Origin: Siphonodentalium dalli
Taxonomy: Eukaryota > Mollusca > Scaphopoda > Gadilida > Siphonodentaliidae
Length of the DNA stretch: 64,000 bases
Assembly (NCBI GenBank): GCA_032622095.1
Contig: CP136067.1
Coordinates: forward strand, 195,700,052 to 195,764,051
Direction of reading: 5' to 3'
The notes under the pieces were generated by a model. It was not told the origin of the DNA and ran no database searches. It saw only the letters and a program-made list of their open reading frames with translations. This document shows positions 43,121 to 50,751 of this stretch, piece by piece (position 1 is the stretch's first letter; each line of letters starts with the position of its first letter). Made by a program: the position numbers and the translations under genes.

Positions 43121-43532
43121 TCACTGAATATATGCTTGAAGATTGACCACTGGTTCAAATTTAACGGAATACCTATAATCGTCGGAGTGTTATTCACAAC
43201 TCGCCTAATGTCTGTATAAATGTGTCCTTGATTATTACATAATGTAACAGTAATGTTTGATCGTATTTTTCACGAAAACACACGGGTGTTGTTCGTAATC
43301 ATTGGGGTGTGACATATTAGTATGAAGTAATTCATAGTCAACCGACTCACGCGGTATCTTCTTTGGAACTAAAATAAATGGTAGTGACACAGTGATTACC
43401 ATAATAGTAATTCCTATCCATTTAAGGAGATTCTGTTTGAAACGTATTCGTCAAGGTACCTGTTCTATTATCCATGATTGTAATTGTTCTCGTGCACAAC
43501 TTACTCTTATTAATTTTGATATCTGGCGACAT
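43121..43532 (-). pseudogene. Broken membrane/PC4-like gene (cassette B)
   Basis: Compared with A and C, this copy has an 8-bp insertion near 43505, a deletion of about 20 bp near 43432, a 9-bp-class deletion near 43266 and a 1-bp deletion near 43160. The frame is destroyed. B is the most decayed cassette, which suggests that it is the oldest of the left-arm copies. Confidence 0.8.
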
Positions 43533-43683
43533 CAGACTCTAAATTAGAATCCATGAATTAAATTTGTCTGGCCATGAATGCCAAATGCACCATGATAGTT
43601 ATCGATGTCAATAATGCGTTTCGTTGAGATCTTGATTGAGTATGCACCAATCAATTAACAATCACCCAAAGTATATTCAAAGG

Positions 43684-44140
43684 GGGTGAGAAAAAGAGCA
43701 AATGAGCAAAACAAAAATGAGCAAATGAGCAAAAAAATGAGCAAATGAGCAAAAGAATGAGCAAAAAATTTAGCAAATGAGCAAAAAAAATGAGCAAATG
43801 AGCAAAAAAATGAGCAAATGAGCAAAAAAATGAGCAAATGAGCAAAAACATGAGCAAAAAAATGAGCAAATGAGCAAGAAAATGAGCAAATGAGCAAGAA
43901 AATGAGCAAACGAGCAAGAAAATGAGCAATAAAAATGAGCAAAAAAATGAGCAAATGAGCAAGAAAATGAGCAAACGAGCAAGAAAATGAGCAAATGAGC
44001 AATAAAAATGAGCAAATGAGCAAAAACAATTAGCAAAAAAATTAGCAAATGAGCAAGAAAATGAGCAAAATAAGCAAGAAAATGAGCAAATGAGCAATAC
44101 AAATGAGCAAATGAGCAAGAGGTGAGCAAGTGAGCAAGTG
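43684..44140 (+). repeat. ATGAGCAA minisatellite, left arm
   Basis: Tandem ATGAGCAAATGAGCAARAAA-type units of 9-20 bp with varying A-runs. Its mirror copy is at 45200-45603, and the two differ in unit number. Phe/Cys/Leu/Ala/His-rich ORFs on the minus strand come from the repeat. Confidence 0.9.
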
Positions 44141-44497
44141 ATCATGTCGATAATAAAAAGCAGCATTTTATAGATCGAACACAAATTTTGTCAGAATATT
44201 GTCATCAACTCAATCAAGATCTCAACGAAACGCATTATTGACATCGATAACTATCATGGTGCATTGGCATTCATGGCCAGACAAATTTAATTCGTGTGTC
44301 TACAATACAACCTACCTATCCAAATGTCAATGCAATTATGAGTGATTTCAATATGAGCACTCTATTATATATATATGTGTAACATGGTGACATGATGAAA
44401 TCGATTGTGATACAAAGCTAAAGTACCGCCCCATAGGGCAGATACATAGCTAAAGTACCGCTCATAGAGCAGAAGATAAAATACCGCTCTAACGTTG

Positions 44498-44634
44498 TCT
44501 GAATCTACAGCCCCTTCATTATTATATCCGTGTTTGGTCAGTTTGACCATTTTCTTCATGATCATGTTATGTATGGGTGATGTTTTCATTCGATGCTGGT
44601 ATTCTATTAATCGTTCGTAACTTTTGAGAAAGAG
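44498..44634 (-). pseudogene. Zinc-finger gene fragment, left of centre
   Basis: Encodes the C-terminal part of the cassette zinc-finger protein (LIEYQ, then KTSPIHNMIMKKMVKLTK and GYNNE) with substitutions. The N-terminal finger is missing. At its inner side it runs directly into the (AAC)n/CGG hairpin, and at its other end the coding sequence is cut after the GYNNE region and joined to the VDSDN tail codons. Confidence 0.8.
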
Positions 44635-44721
44635 GAACAACAACAACAACAACCGCCGGCGGCGGTTGTTGTTGTTGCGCCGCCGGCGGTTGTTGTTGTT
44701 GTTGTTCCTCTTTCTCAAAAG
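44621..44721. repeat. GC-rich hairpin at the palindrome centre
   Basis: CTTTTGAGAA (44621-44630) pairs with TTCTCAAAAG (44712-44721). Between them are (AAC)n and (GTT)n runs and two copies of the self-complementary CCGCCGGCGG (44653-44662, 44680-44689). The core is unlike the AT-rich surroundings and can fold in several ways. Confidence 0.85.
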
Positions 44722-44843
44722 TTACGAACGATTAATAGAATACCAGCATCGAATGAAAACATCACCCATACATAACATGATCATGAAGAAAATGGTCAAA
44801 CTGACCAAATACGGATATAATAATGAAGGGGCTGTAGATTCAG
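44707..44843 (+). pseudogene. Zinc-finger gene fragment, right of centre
   Basis: Mirror copy of the fragment at 44498-44634, with a few substitutions (for example KYGYNNE against KHGYNNE). The frame is open through the Asn/Arg/Leu hairpin repeats, but there is no finger and no natural start. Confidence 0.8.
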
Positions 44844-45199
44844 ACAACGTTAGAGCGGTATTTTAGCTTCTGCTCTATGAGCGGTACTTTAGCTATGTAT
44901 CTGCCCTATGGGGTGGTACTTTAGCTTTGTATCACAATCGATTTCATCATGTCACCAGGTTACACATATCTATATAATAGAGTGCTCATATTGAAATCAC
45001 TCATAATTGCATTGACATTTGGATAGGTAGGTTGTATTGTAGACACACGAATTAAATTTGTCTGGCCATGAATGCCAATGCACCATGATAGTTATCGATG
45101 TCAATAATGCGTTTCGTTGAGATCTTGATTGAGTTGATGACAATATTCTGACAAAATTTCTGTTCGATCTATAAAATGCTGCTTTTTATTATCGACATG

Positions 45200-45603
45200 A
45201 TCACTTGCTCACTTGCTCACCTCTTGCTCATTTGCTCATTTGTATTGCTCATTTGCTAATTTTCTTGCTCATTTGCTCATTATTTTGCTCATTTGCTCAT
45301 TTTTTTGCTCATTTTTTTGCTCATTTGCTAATTTTGTTTGCTTATTTGCACATTTTTATTGCTCATTTGCTCATTTTCTTGCTCATTTGCTCATTTTTAT
45401 TGCTCATTTTCTTGCTCATTTTCTTGCTCATTTGCTCATTTTCTTGCTCATTTGCTCATTTTTTTGCTCATTTTTTTTGCTCATTTTTTTGCTCATTTGC
45501 TCATTTATTTGCTCATTTGCTCATTTTTTTTGCTCATTTGCTCATTTTTTGCTCATTTTTTTGCTCATTTGCTCATTTTTGTTTTGCTCGTTTGTTCTTT
45601 TTC
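45200..45603 (-). repeat. ATGAGCAA minisatellite, right arm
   Basis: Reverse-complement copy (TTGCTCATTTGCTCAT) of the left-arm array. Open frames are repeat artefacts. Confidence 0.9.
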
Positions 45604-45645
45604 TCACCCCCTTTGAATATACTTTGGGTGATATTCTGTGTCATT

Positions 45646-46611
45646 CAGTGTTCGCGCTGGACCGAAAAAAACTTTAGCCAAAAGTTTAGCCAAATGAAAA
45701 TTTTATTAGCCAAATGAAAAAAACTGTAGCCAAATGTTTTTTAGCCAAATTAATAAAAACTATGGCCAAGTTAAATCATCGTTTTCTGGTCGGTTTACAA
45801 TAAATGACTAAAACGTCAAATCTAACAGACACAGGTAAAACACACAATAATTTAACTAATTTTGATGAACTAGAAATATTTTTATATATATCATTTATTA
45901 AAAATTAATATTCTTTATGTGAAAGAGTGATTTTGGGGGGGGGGGGGGTAACCACCCGGGATTGTCCTTCTTAATGTCATTAATATTTTTATATCAATAT
46001 GTTTTATATTAATATCTTTTTAAAAATCATTAAACATTAATTATCCTTGCGAAAATATTTAAGTAACATCTGGAAACTAATAACGAATATTATCACATTA
46101 CAATCTGTCATAAAAGCATGCATATTATTTTGAATGTATTGGTATTGACGACAAATAGCCCCAAAATATCTGTCGTGATTCACATTTGGCTGATTAAGCT
46201 ATTGTCTTACGCTTGGTGCTCATAAACCTTGACCATCATAAATACAATGTCATCATAAACATGCATTGTGCAGGAGTCCCGTGAGTGACCAAACAGACAA
46301 TGGGGGATTAGCGGATTAAATGTAAAATAATGATTTTTTGCTGTTTCGTGCAGAGTGACGGGTTTCCCTTTGTACTGTTCGCGATCGAGTTCCCTTTGTA
46401 CAGTCGGCGAAATATTCCCACTTACGATGTTTTCGGACTAGATCGTTCACATCACAGAATTGAAAACCCACTTGCCAAAAATTCATGCTTTCAGTCTCCA
46501 TTTGGGGTCAAAAACAGTTTAGCCAAAAGTTTAGCCAAATGAAATTTTTATTAGCCAAATTCGAAAAATATTAGCCATTGGCTAATTTGGCTACCGACAG
46601 CGCGAACACTG
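45646..46611. mobile_element. hAT-like MITE, 966 bp, perfect target duplication
   Basis: Ends are CAGTGTTCGCGCTG and its exact complement, a typical hAT terminus. GTGTCATT flanks it at 45638-45645 and 46612-46619, a perfect 8-bp duplication. Subterminal TTAGCCAAA words repeat at both ends (45662-45770 and 46510-46590). A 14-G run lies near 45936. No transposase. The insertion separates the inner palindrome from cassette C. Confidence 0.92.
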
Positions 46612-46741
46612 GTGTCATTGTTAATTGATTGGTGCATACTCAATCAAGATCTCAACAAAACGCATTATTGACATCGATAACTATCATGGTGCATTTGGCA
46701 TTCATGGCCAGACAAATTTAATTCATGGATTTTAGAGTCTG

Positions 46742-47173
46742 ATGTCGCCAGATATCAAAATTAAGTTGTGCACGAGAACAATTACAATCATGGATAATAG
46801 AACAGGTACCTTGACGAATACGTTTCAAACAGAACGTGGTCGTCTACATATGAATCTCCTTAAATGGATAGGAATTACTATTATGGTAATCACTGTGTCA
46901 CTACCATTTATTTTAGTTCCAAAGAAGATACCGCGTGAGTCGGTTGACTATGAATTACTTCATACTAATATGTCACACCCCAATGATTACGAACAACACC
47001 CGTGTGTTTTCGTGAAAAAGTGGACAATACGATCAAACATTACTGTTACATTATGTAATAATCAAGGACACATTTATACAGACATTAGGCGAGTTGTGAA
47101 TAACACTCCGACGATTATAGGTATTCCGTTAAAATTTGAACCAGTGGTCAATCTTCAAGCATATATTCAGTGA
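46742..47173 (+). CDS. Small membrane protein with PC4-like tail (cassette C)
   Basis: Identical in translation to the cassette A copy, with one predicted membrane span and a possible PC4-like C-terminal pattern (DIR then GI-x-L). The likely start is Met17 (46790). AATAAA follows the stop by four bases. As first gene of the plus-strand cassette it lies just inside the 85-bp cassette-end sequence. I saw no TATAAGAG upstream of it, unlike the next genes. Confidence 0.5.
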   Translation: MSPDIKIKLCTRTITIMDNRTGTLTNTFQTERGRLHMNLLKWIGITIMVITVSLPFILVPKKIPRESVDYELLHTNMSHPNDYEQHPCVFVKKWTIRSNITVTLCNNQGHIYTDIRRVVNNTPTIIGIPLKFEPVVNLQAYIQ

Positions 47174-47177
47174 TATC

Positions 47178-47183
47178 AATAAA
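47178..47183 (+). terminator. AATAAA poly(A) signal after the membrane gene
   Basis: AATAAA begins four bases past the TGA stop. It is mirrored in cassette A. Tight placement is typical of compact viral genomes. Confidence 0.5.
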
Positions 47184-47185
47184 AC

Positions 47186-47193
47186 TATAAGAG
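47186..47193 (+). promoter_or_regulatory. TATAAGAG motif 1
   Basis: TATAAGAG 10 bases before the ATG of the truncated ORF. The same octamer recurs before the basic-protein and zinc-finger genes, so it is a candidate shared promoter element. Confidence 0.4.
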
Positions 47194-47203
47194 AAGAAGA
47201 ATA

Positions 47204-47317
47204 ATGATTCTCTTTGAATTGTTTTTTTTTAGAAACTATAGTCATATGGATAATTATTATCTGTACCTGACTAGCGACGATTCGATTAATAAATATCCAG
47301 ATAATCAATTTTTATAA
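47204..47317 (+). pseudogene. Truncated Polinton-type structural ORF (cassette C)
   Basis: The same 37-codon remnant as in cassettes A and B. It ends in a TAA that is part of the next TATAAGAG motif (47313-47320). One residue before the stop differs from A (Gln for Arg). Confidence 0.45.
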
Positions 47318-47320
47318 GAG
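47313..47320 (+). promoter_or_regulatory. TATAAGAG motif 2
   Basis: 65 bases between this octamer and the start of the basic-protein gene. Conserved in A and B on the other strand. Confidence 0.4.
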
Positions 47321-47384
47321 GCGATAAACTTTCTAAAATAAAATGCAGAAAAAAGAGTGACTTGTACACTACATTTGAAGAAAC

Positions 47385-47708
47385 ATGTCGATCCCGTATA
47401 TTTCAGCAGATATTGAAACGTGGAGAAAACATTTCAGAGACATGCTTGATGGGAAGTTAACGCCAGATAATAAGGGTCGATACTTTATTGACAGAACTAA
47501 AAATAGTGATAGTGAAGAAGACGTTCTAAAACCACATATTAACGTAGTGACGCCCATCGCTCAAGCGATTGAAATGGCTAAGGCCGAAGTTGCAGCAAAT
47601 AAGTTGACAAACACACGTAAAGCGTCCAAACAAACCAACAAGAGAGTGTTAGCTGGAGGTTTGTCTAATAATAAGAAGAAAATGAAAAGAAAAGTGTCAT
47701 ACGATTAG
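47385..47708 (+). CDS. Lysine-rich basic protein, Polinton PX-like? (cassette C)
   Basis: Identical in translation to the cassette A copy: Trp13/His16/Phe17 near the N-terminus, a VTPIAQA motif in the middle, and a basic C-terminus with KKKMKR. Its stop is seven bases from the start of the 59-residue ORF. Probably a DNA-binding or virion-core protein; this is an inference from composition and from remembered similarity. Confidence 0.5.
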   Translation: MSIPYISADIETWRKHFRDMLDGKLTPDNKGRYFIDRTKNSDSEEDVLKPHINVVTPIAQAIEMAKAEVAANKLTNTRKASKQTNKRVLAGGLSNNKKKMKRKVSYD

Positions 47709-47715
47709 CCAAATC

Positions 47716-47895
47716 ATGAATGAATACATAGAGTACCATACTGATAAATTGGCATTAATTGAATCACCGGCGGTCAAAGATCTATACCCTAGACCCGGGA
47801 CGAACGTACTCTTAACGCGACGGTTGTATGCCACACCATATTCTCTTTTTATCGCTACTTATAAGAGTGATCGTTCTTCCAATAATTCGCGATAA
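47716..47895 (+). CDS. 59-residue ORF, unknown (cassette C)
   Basis: Intact and the same as in cassette A. Its TAA overlaps the ATG of the zinc-finger gene (TAATG), which would suit termination-reinitiation. The TATAAGAG motif of the zinc-finger gene lies inside its coding sequence. Function unknown. Confidence 0.45.
   Translation: MNEYIEYHTDKLALIESPAVKDLYPRPGTNVLLTRRLYATPYSLFIATYKSDRSSNNSR
47860..47867 (+). promoter_or_regulatory. TATAAGAG motif 3
   Basis: 27 bases between this octamer and the zinc-finger ATG, a TATA-box distance if transcripts are nearly leaderless. Confidence 0.4.
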
Positions 47896-48470
47896 TGCAC
47901 AGGTGTCATTTATGCGGAAATATTTTATCGACGAACTACAATCTACAAAGACATAAACAGATTAAACACGGAGTTATGTCCGAGACAAAAACAGATTTCT
48001 TCGGAGAAGATACCGATGACCTAGAATCTGATATCGTTCCCTGTTCATCTTCAACTGAATCTAGAACCGCTTCGTCAGATTCAGAAGTTGATAATGTCGT
48101 CGGTAGTAGAACGGTATTCGGTCTTAAGAAAGCTGCGCGATGTGTCAACGAGATGGACACATTCAAAAGTATGATGAAACGCATCACCAATGATGCGAAA
48201 GGAGAAGAGAGCATGTCGGGAGATGAGAGCATGTCGGGAAAAGAGGCTACCATCGACACAGAGTTTGCTCTCTTTCTCAAAAGTTATAGACGATTAATAG
48301 AATACCAGTATCGATTGAAAACATCACCCATACATAACATGATCATGAAGAAAATGGTCAAACTGACCAAACACGGATATAATAATGAATGGGCTGCAGA
48401 TGAAGCGATGAGAAAATTCAAGAAACTCTTAGAAATAACTCTAACGGTCGAAGATTCAGACAATGATTAA
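47895..48470 (+). CDS. Single C2H2 zinc-finger, acidic protein (cassette C)
   Basis: 191 residues with one N-terminal C2H2 finger, an acidic Ser-rich linker and a helical basic C-terminus. Compared with A it has Cys for Arg near residue 50 and Arg for Gln near 142. AATAAA follows the stop (48476-48481). It closes the cassette; beyond it lies only a degenerate 40-50 bp repeat (TTTAACATTC words, about 48595-48795) and the 9-bp array. Confidence 0.6.
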   Translation: MHRCHLCGNILSTNYNLQRHKQIKHGVMSETKTDFFGEDTDDLESDIVPCSSSTESRTASSDSEVDNVVGSRTVFGLKKAARCVNEMDTFKSMMKRITNDAKGEESMSGDESMSGKEATIDTEFALFLKSYRRLIEYQYRLKTSPIHNMIMKKMVKLTKHGYNNEWAADEAMRKFKKLLEITLTVEDSDND

Positions 48471-48475
48471 ATTTC

Positions 48476-48481
48476 AATAAA
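48476..48481 (+). terminator. AATAAA poly(A) signal after the zinc-finger gene
   Basis: AATAAA begins six bases past the TAA stop codon, and the mirror copy is at 39339-39344. Confidence 0.5.
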
Positions 48482-48594
48482 CTTCATCAACATGTTATTC
48501 TCGTCTTCGTTATATATCTATAAGTGGGGAGGGGAGATTGTAGAGCGAGAAACGATACATAAATGGTACATTAAGAGCCCTAAAATTTGAAGTT

Positions 48595-48800
48595 TAAATA
48601 TTGTTCTGTGTCATTTTAACTTTCACCCACTGCGTGTGTATTGTGTTTCTTTAACATTCATTCAAAATGAGTGCCGTGTGTCCCTTTAGAGCGCATTGTG
48701 CTCCTTTAATATTCACACACCAATATTACATAACGTCCCTTACATCGTGTCACTTTAACATTCCACACCATGCGTGCATTATCCCCCTTTAATTATGTCA
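48595..48800. repeat. Degenerate 40-50 bp repeats downstream of cassette C
   Basis: Four to five diverged units share TGTGTCNCTTTAA and ATTCACAC words. Inverted copies lie at 39005-39230 and 41465-41690 in cassettes A and B. Non-coding; possibly regulatory. Confidence 0.5.
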
Positions 48801-48886
48801 TAGCATTGGTACATAGAAGACTGTATAACACTATGCCTATGTCTGTATATGTTGTCACATCGTGAGTGTATTGTCCACCATTATAT

Positions 48887-49001
48887 TGAAATTTTTGAAG
48901 TTTATGAAGTTTTTGAAATTTTTGAAGTTTTTGGAGTTTTTGAAATTTTTGAAATTTTTGAAGTTTTTGGAGTTTTTGAAATTTTTGAAATTTTTGAAGT
49001 A
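48887..49001 (+). repeat. 9-bp TTTTTGAAR array, cassette C edge
   Basis: Complement of the arrays at 38812 and 41266. It closes the plus-strand cassette. Confidence 0.9.
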
Positions 49002-49004
49002 TGC

Positions 49005-49312
49005 ATTCATACCTATAGTGTCAATGTCCAAAATTACAGCGACTCGGACCAGTCCATACACATCTCAATACTTCCAATAATTCGCGATAATGCACACGTG
49101 TCATATACTCAATAACTTCATCGGGATAGAGAAGTAAAGAATAAACGGTCTTTATTATTTATGTAAGAGTAATGGTGTCAAATTATTTCAGGTATTGTGG
49201 AGACAATTATATGAGTATGGACTGCGTCTGATTGATAAACACTGGAATGTATGCATTCATACCGATGGTGACAATGTCCAAAATTACAGCGACTCGGACC
49301 AGTCCATACACA
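49005..49312. repeat. 60-bp direct repeat pair and gene-start fragment
   Basis: GCATTCATACCTATAGTGTC through CCAGTCCATACACAT occurs at 49005-49063 and again, slightly changed, at 49252-49312. An inverted copy is at 38745-38808. Between them, 49068-49105 repeats the start region of the zinc-finger gene (CTTCCAATAATTCGCGATAA), a stray duplicate without coding value. Confidence 0.75.
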
Positions 49313-49660
49313 TATAATTGATATAAAGCTATTTCTAAACATCGATTAATAAAATTAACAGAGTTTCATGAAAAATATTTAAAATTTGTTTGAACAAAAA
49401 TAACAAAAGATATTACACGCAAATATTTAAAAAAACATTCGACATTTAATAGTCGGCCCGAGATTTGGGTAAGAGACCGAAAACTCATTATAAATTTTTT
49501 GAGATTTGTTAAAACTTTTTTTTTGAAAATTTTGGAAAAAAAATTTGGGTTTTGAAAAAAAAAATTGGGAATATTTTAGTACAAACAATTTTAACCCCAA
49601 AAAATCTATTTTTAGATGTGAGGCGAACGAGACCCCCATACTACTTGTACCCGCTCATGA

Positions 49661-50472
49661 TAATTCTTGTTTTCAGTCAAAAGCCATATAGTTATCCTCT
49701 CATATCATCATTGATTATTCGCGCTGCTAACCGATATATATATACGTATTTGCCCTGCTAATCGATATATATACGTCGCTCGGCACAATTTCAAAGTAAA
49801 ATGTGAGACTTCCGATGCGAAACTGACGTAGGAAAGACATTGATAACATTTCATAACATTATCCGAAAATGTACTGCATAAAAAAAGAGTCTGAATGCAT
49901 GCCCCTTTAATACTCCTGTCATCATTTTGAAGACAAAAGCTAAGGGCCGTCCCATGGAGACGTCTATCGCTAGAAACTGGACGTTTCTAATGTCGAAATC
50001 TAAATAGCATTGCTCGGGCGACAATTGAACTTACTCGGGCGATAACGGAACATATAGGGCGGGAATCGGAGCGAAAATATAAATCACCGATTACAGCATT
50101 TTGCTGGGCTTTTTTGGCAACAAAATGATCGGGGAACATGTCCCGGGTGAAGCTAGAGGTAAAAATTATCATAACATGTTATTAAACGTAACTTATATCT
50201 GTCTTTATAAGTTTTTCTGCCGATAAATTTGAAAATTGCTCGGTAGACAATCGGAAAAACTCACAACGGAATCGGACTTTGCTTGGGCGGAATGAGAAAT
50301 CGAGGAGCATATCATCCACAGTGCTGTAGCCCATGCTAATGGATTGAATTTTGAAATCTAAGATGGCTGCTGCCAGCCATCTCTGTTTTAGTGTTAAAAG
50401 GGGGGTGGGTGTCCAAAAATGGTCGGAAAAAACTGCCGAAAACGGAAAAAAAATTGGACGCGGGGGTGGGTG
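49661..50472. other. Non-coding spacer
   Basis: No gene recognised. Contains several TCGGGCGA/CGGAATCGG words (49990-50310) and a short inverted match to 36245-36320. It ends in a G-rich stretch (GGGGGTGGGTG) into which the LTR element below is inserted. Confidence 0.45.
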
Positions 50473-50702
50473 CGCCACGATAATGGATAGTGTTGGTAAT
50501 ATATAATTAGACTTAGAGAAGCTGGTTAAATCGAAACGTTTTATAAGACAATGACAAGATAAGAAAACAAAGCACATGCGAACGCAGTATGTGTTCGATT
50601 GAGGAACGGAGTAAAAACAGTATGTGTTCGATCGGGAATCTCTATACCGGACGTACCGTAACTACGTACGCCGATCAAGTAATGCGAACCAATGTTATGG
50701 CG
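50473..50702 (-). repeat. LTR 1 (3' LTR of the array)
   Basis: 230 bp starting CGCCACGATAATGG and ending TTATGGCG on the plus strand. The termini CGCCA...TGGCG form a short inverted repeat but are not the usual TG...CA. Confidence 0.92.
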
Positions 50703-50727
50703 CAGCCTCTTTTCTCTTATAAAGGAA
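50703..50727 (-). other. Polypurine tract next to LTR 1
   Basis: On the minus strand, AAGAGAAAAGAGG lies three bases before the LTR, where plus-strand DNA synthesis is primed. Its twin is at 54136-54160. Confidence 0.65.
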
Positions 50728-50751
50728 CTTTAAAACAAATTAATTAATTAA

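Larger units (their letters stand above)
43668..45637. repeat. Inner palindrome, ~2 kb
   Basis: ATCACCCAAAGTATATTC at 43663 pairs with GAATATACTTTGGGTGAT ending at 45632. Arms of about 950 bp are near-identical, and each contains an ATGAGCAA minisatellite, an 85-bp cassette-end sequence, an ATATATAT stretch with AGTACCGCTC words, and a fragment of the zinc-finger gene. The centre is at about 44671. Confidence 0.9.
38634..49660. mobile_element. Nested palindromic Polinton/Maverick-derived element
   Basis: The outermost recognisable inverted pair is GTAGTATGGGGGTCTCGTTC at 38634 and its complement ending near 49660. Between them are two minus-strand cassettes (A, about 38810-41208; B, about 41266-43667), an inner palindrome (43668-45637) and one plus-strand cassette (C, 46620-49003). 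A and C are near-identical inverted copies. The cassettes encode small proteins arranged as tightly as viral genes. The truncated ORF and the basic protein recall Polinton/adintovirus proteins (family recognition from memory). No integrase, DNA polymerase B, packaging ATPase, protease or capsid gene lies here, so the element is non-autonomous or a relic. Confidence 0.6.

Noticed and set aside
44365-44866. Asn/Arg/Leu-run proteins across the palindrome centre
   Set aside because: They read through (AAC)n, CGG and (GTT)n runs fused to a fragment of the zinc-finger gene. Both strands give the same product because the sequence is a palindrome.
43651-45717. Cys/Phe/His/Leu-rich ORFs resembling multi-span membrane proteins
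   Set aside because: Translations of the ATGAGCAA minisatellite. Three overlapping frames are equally open and the composition follows the repeat.
38634-49660. Complete, autonomous Polinton/Maverick
   Set aside because: No integrase, DNA polymerase B, packaging ATPase, protease or major capsid gene is present in any frame.
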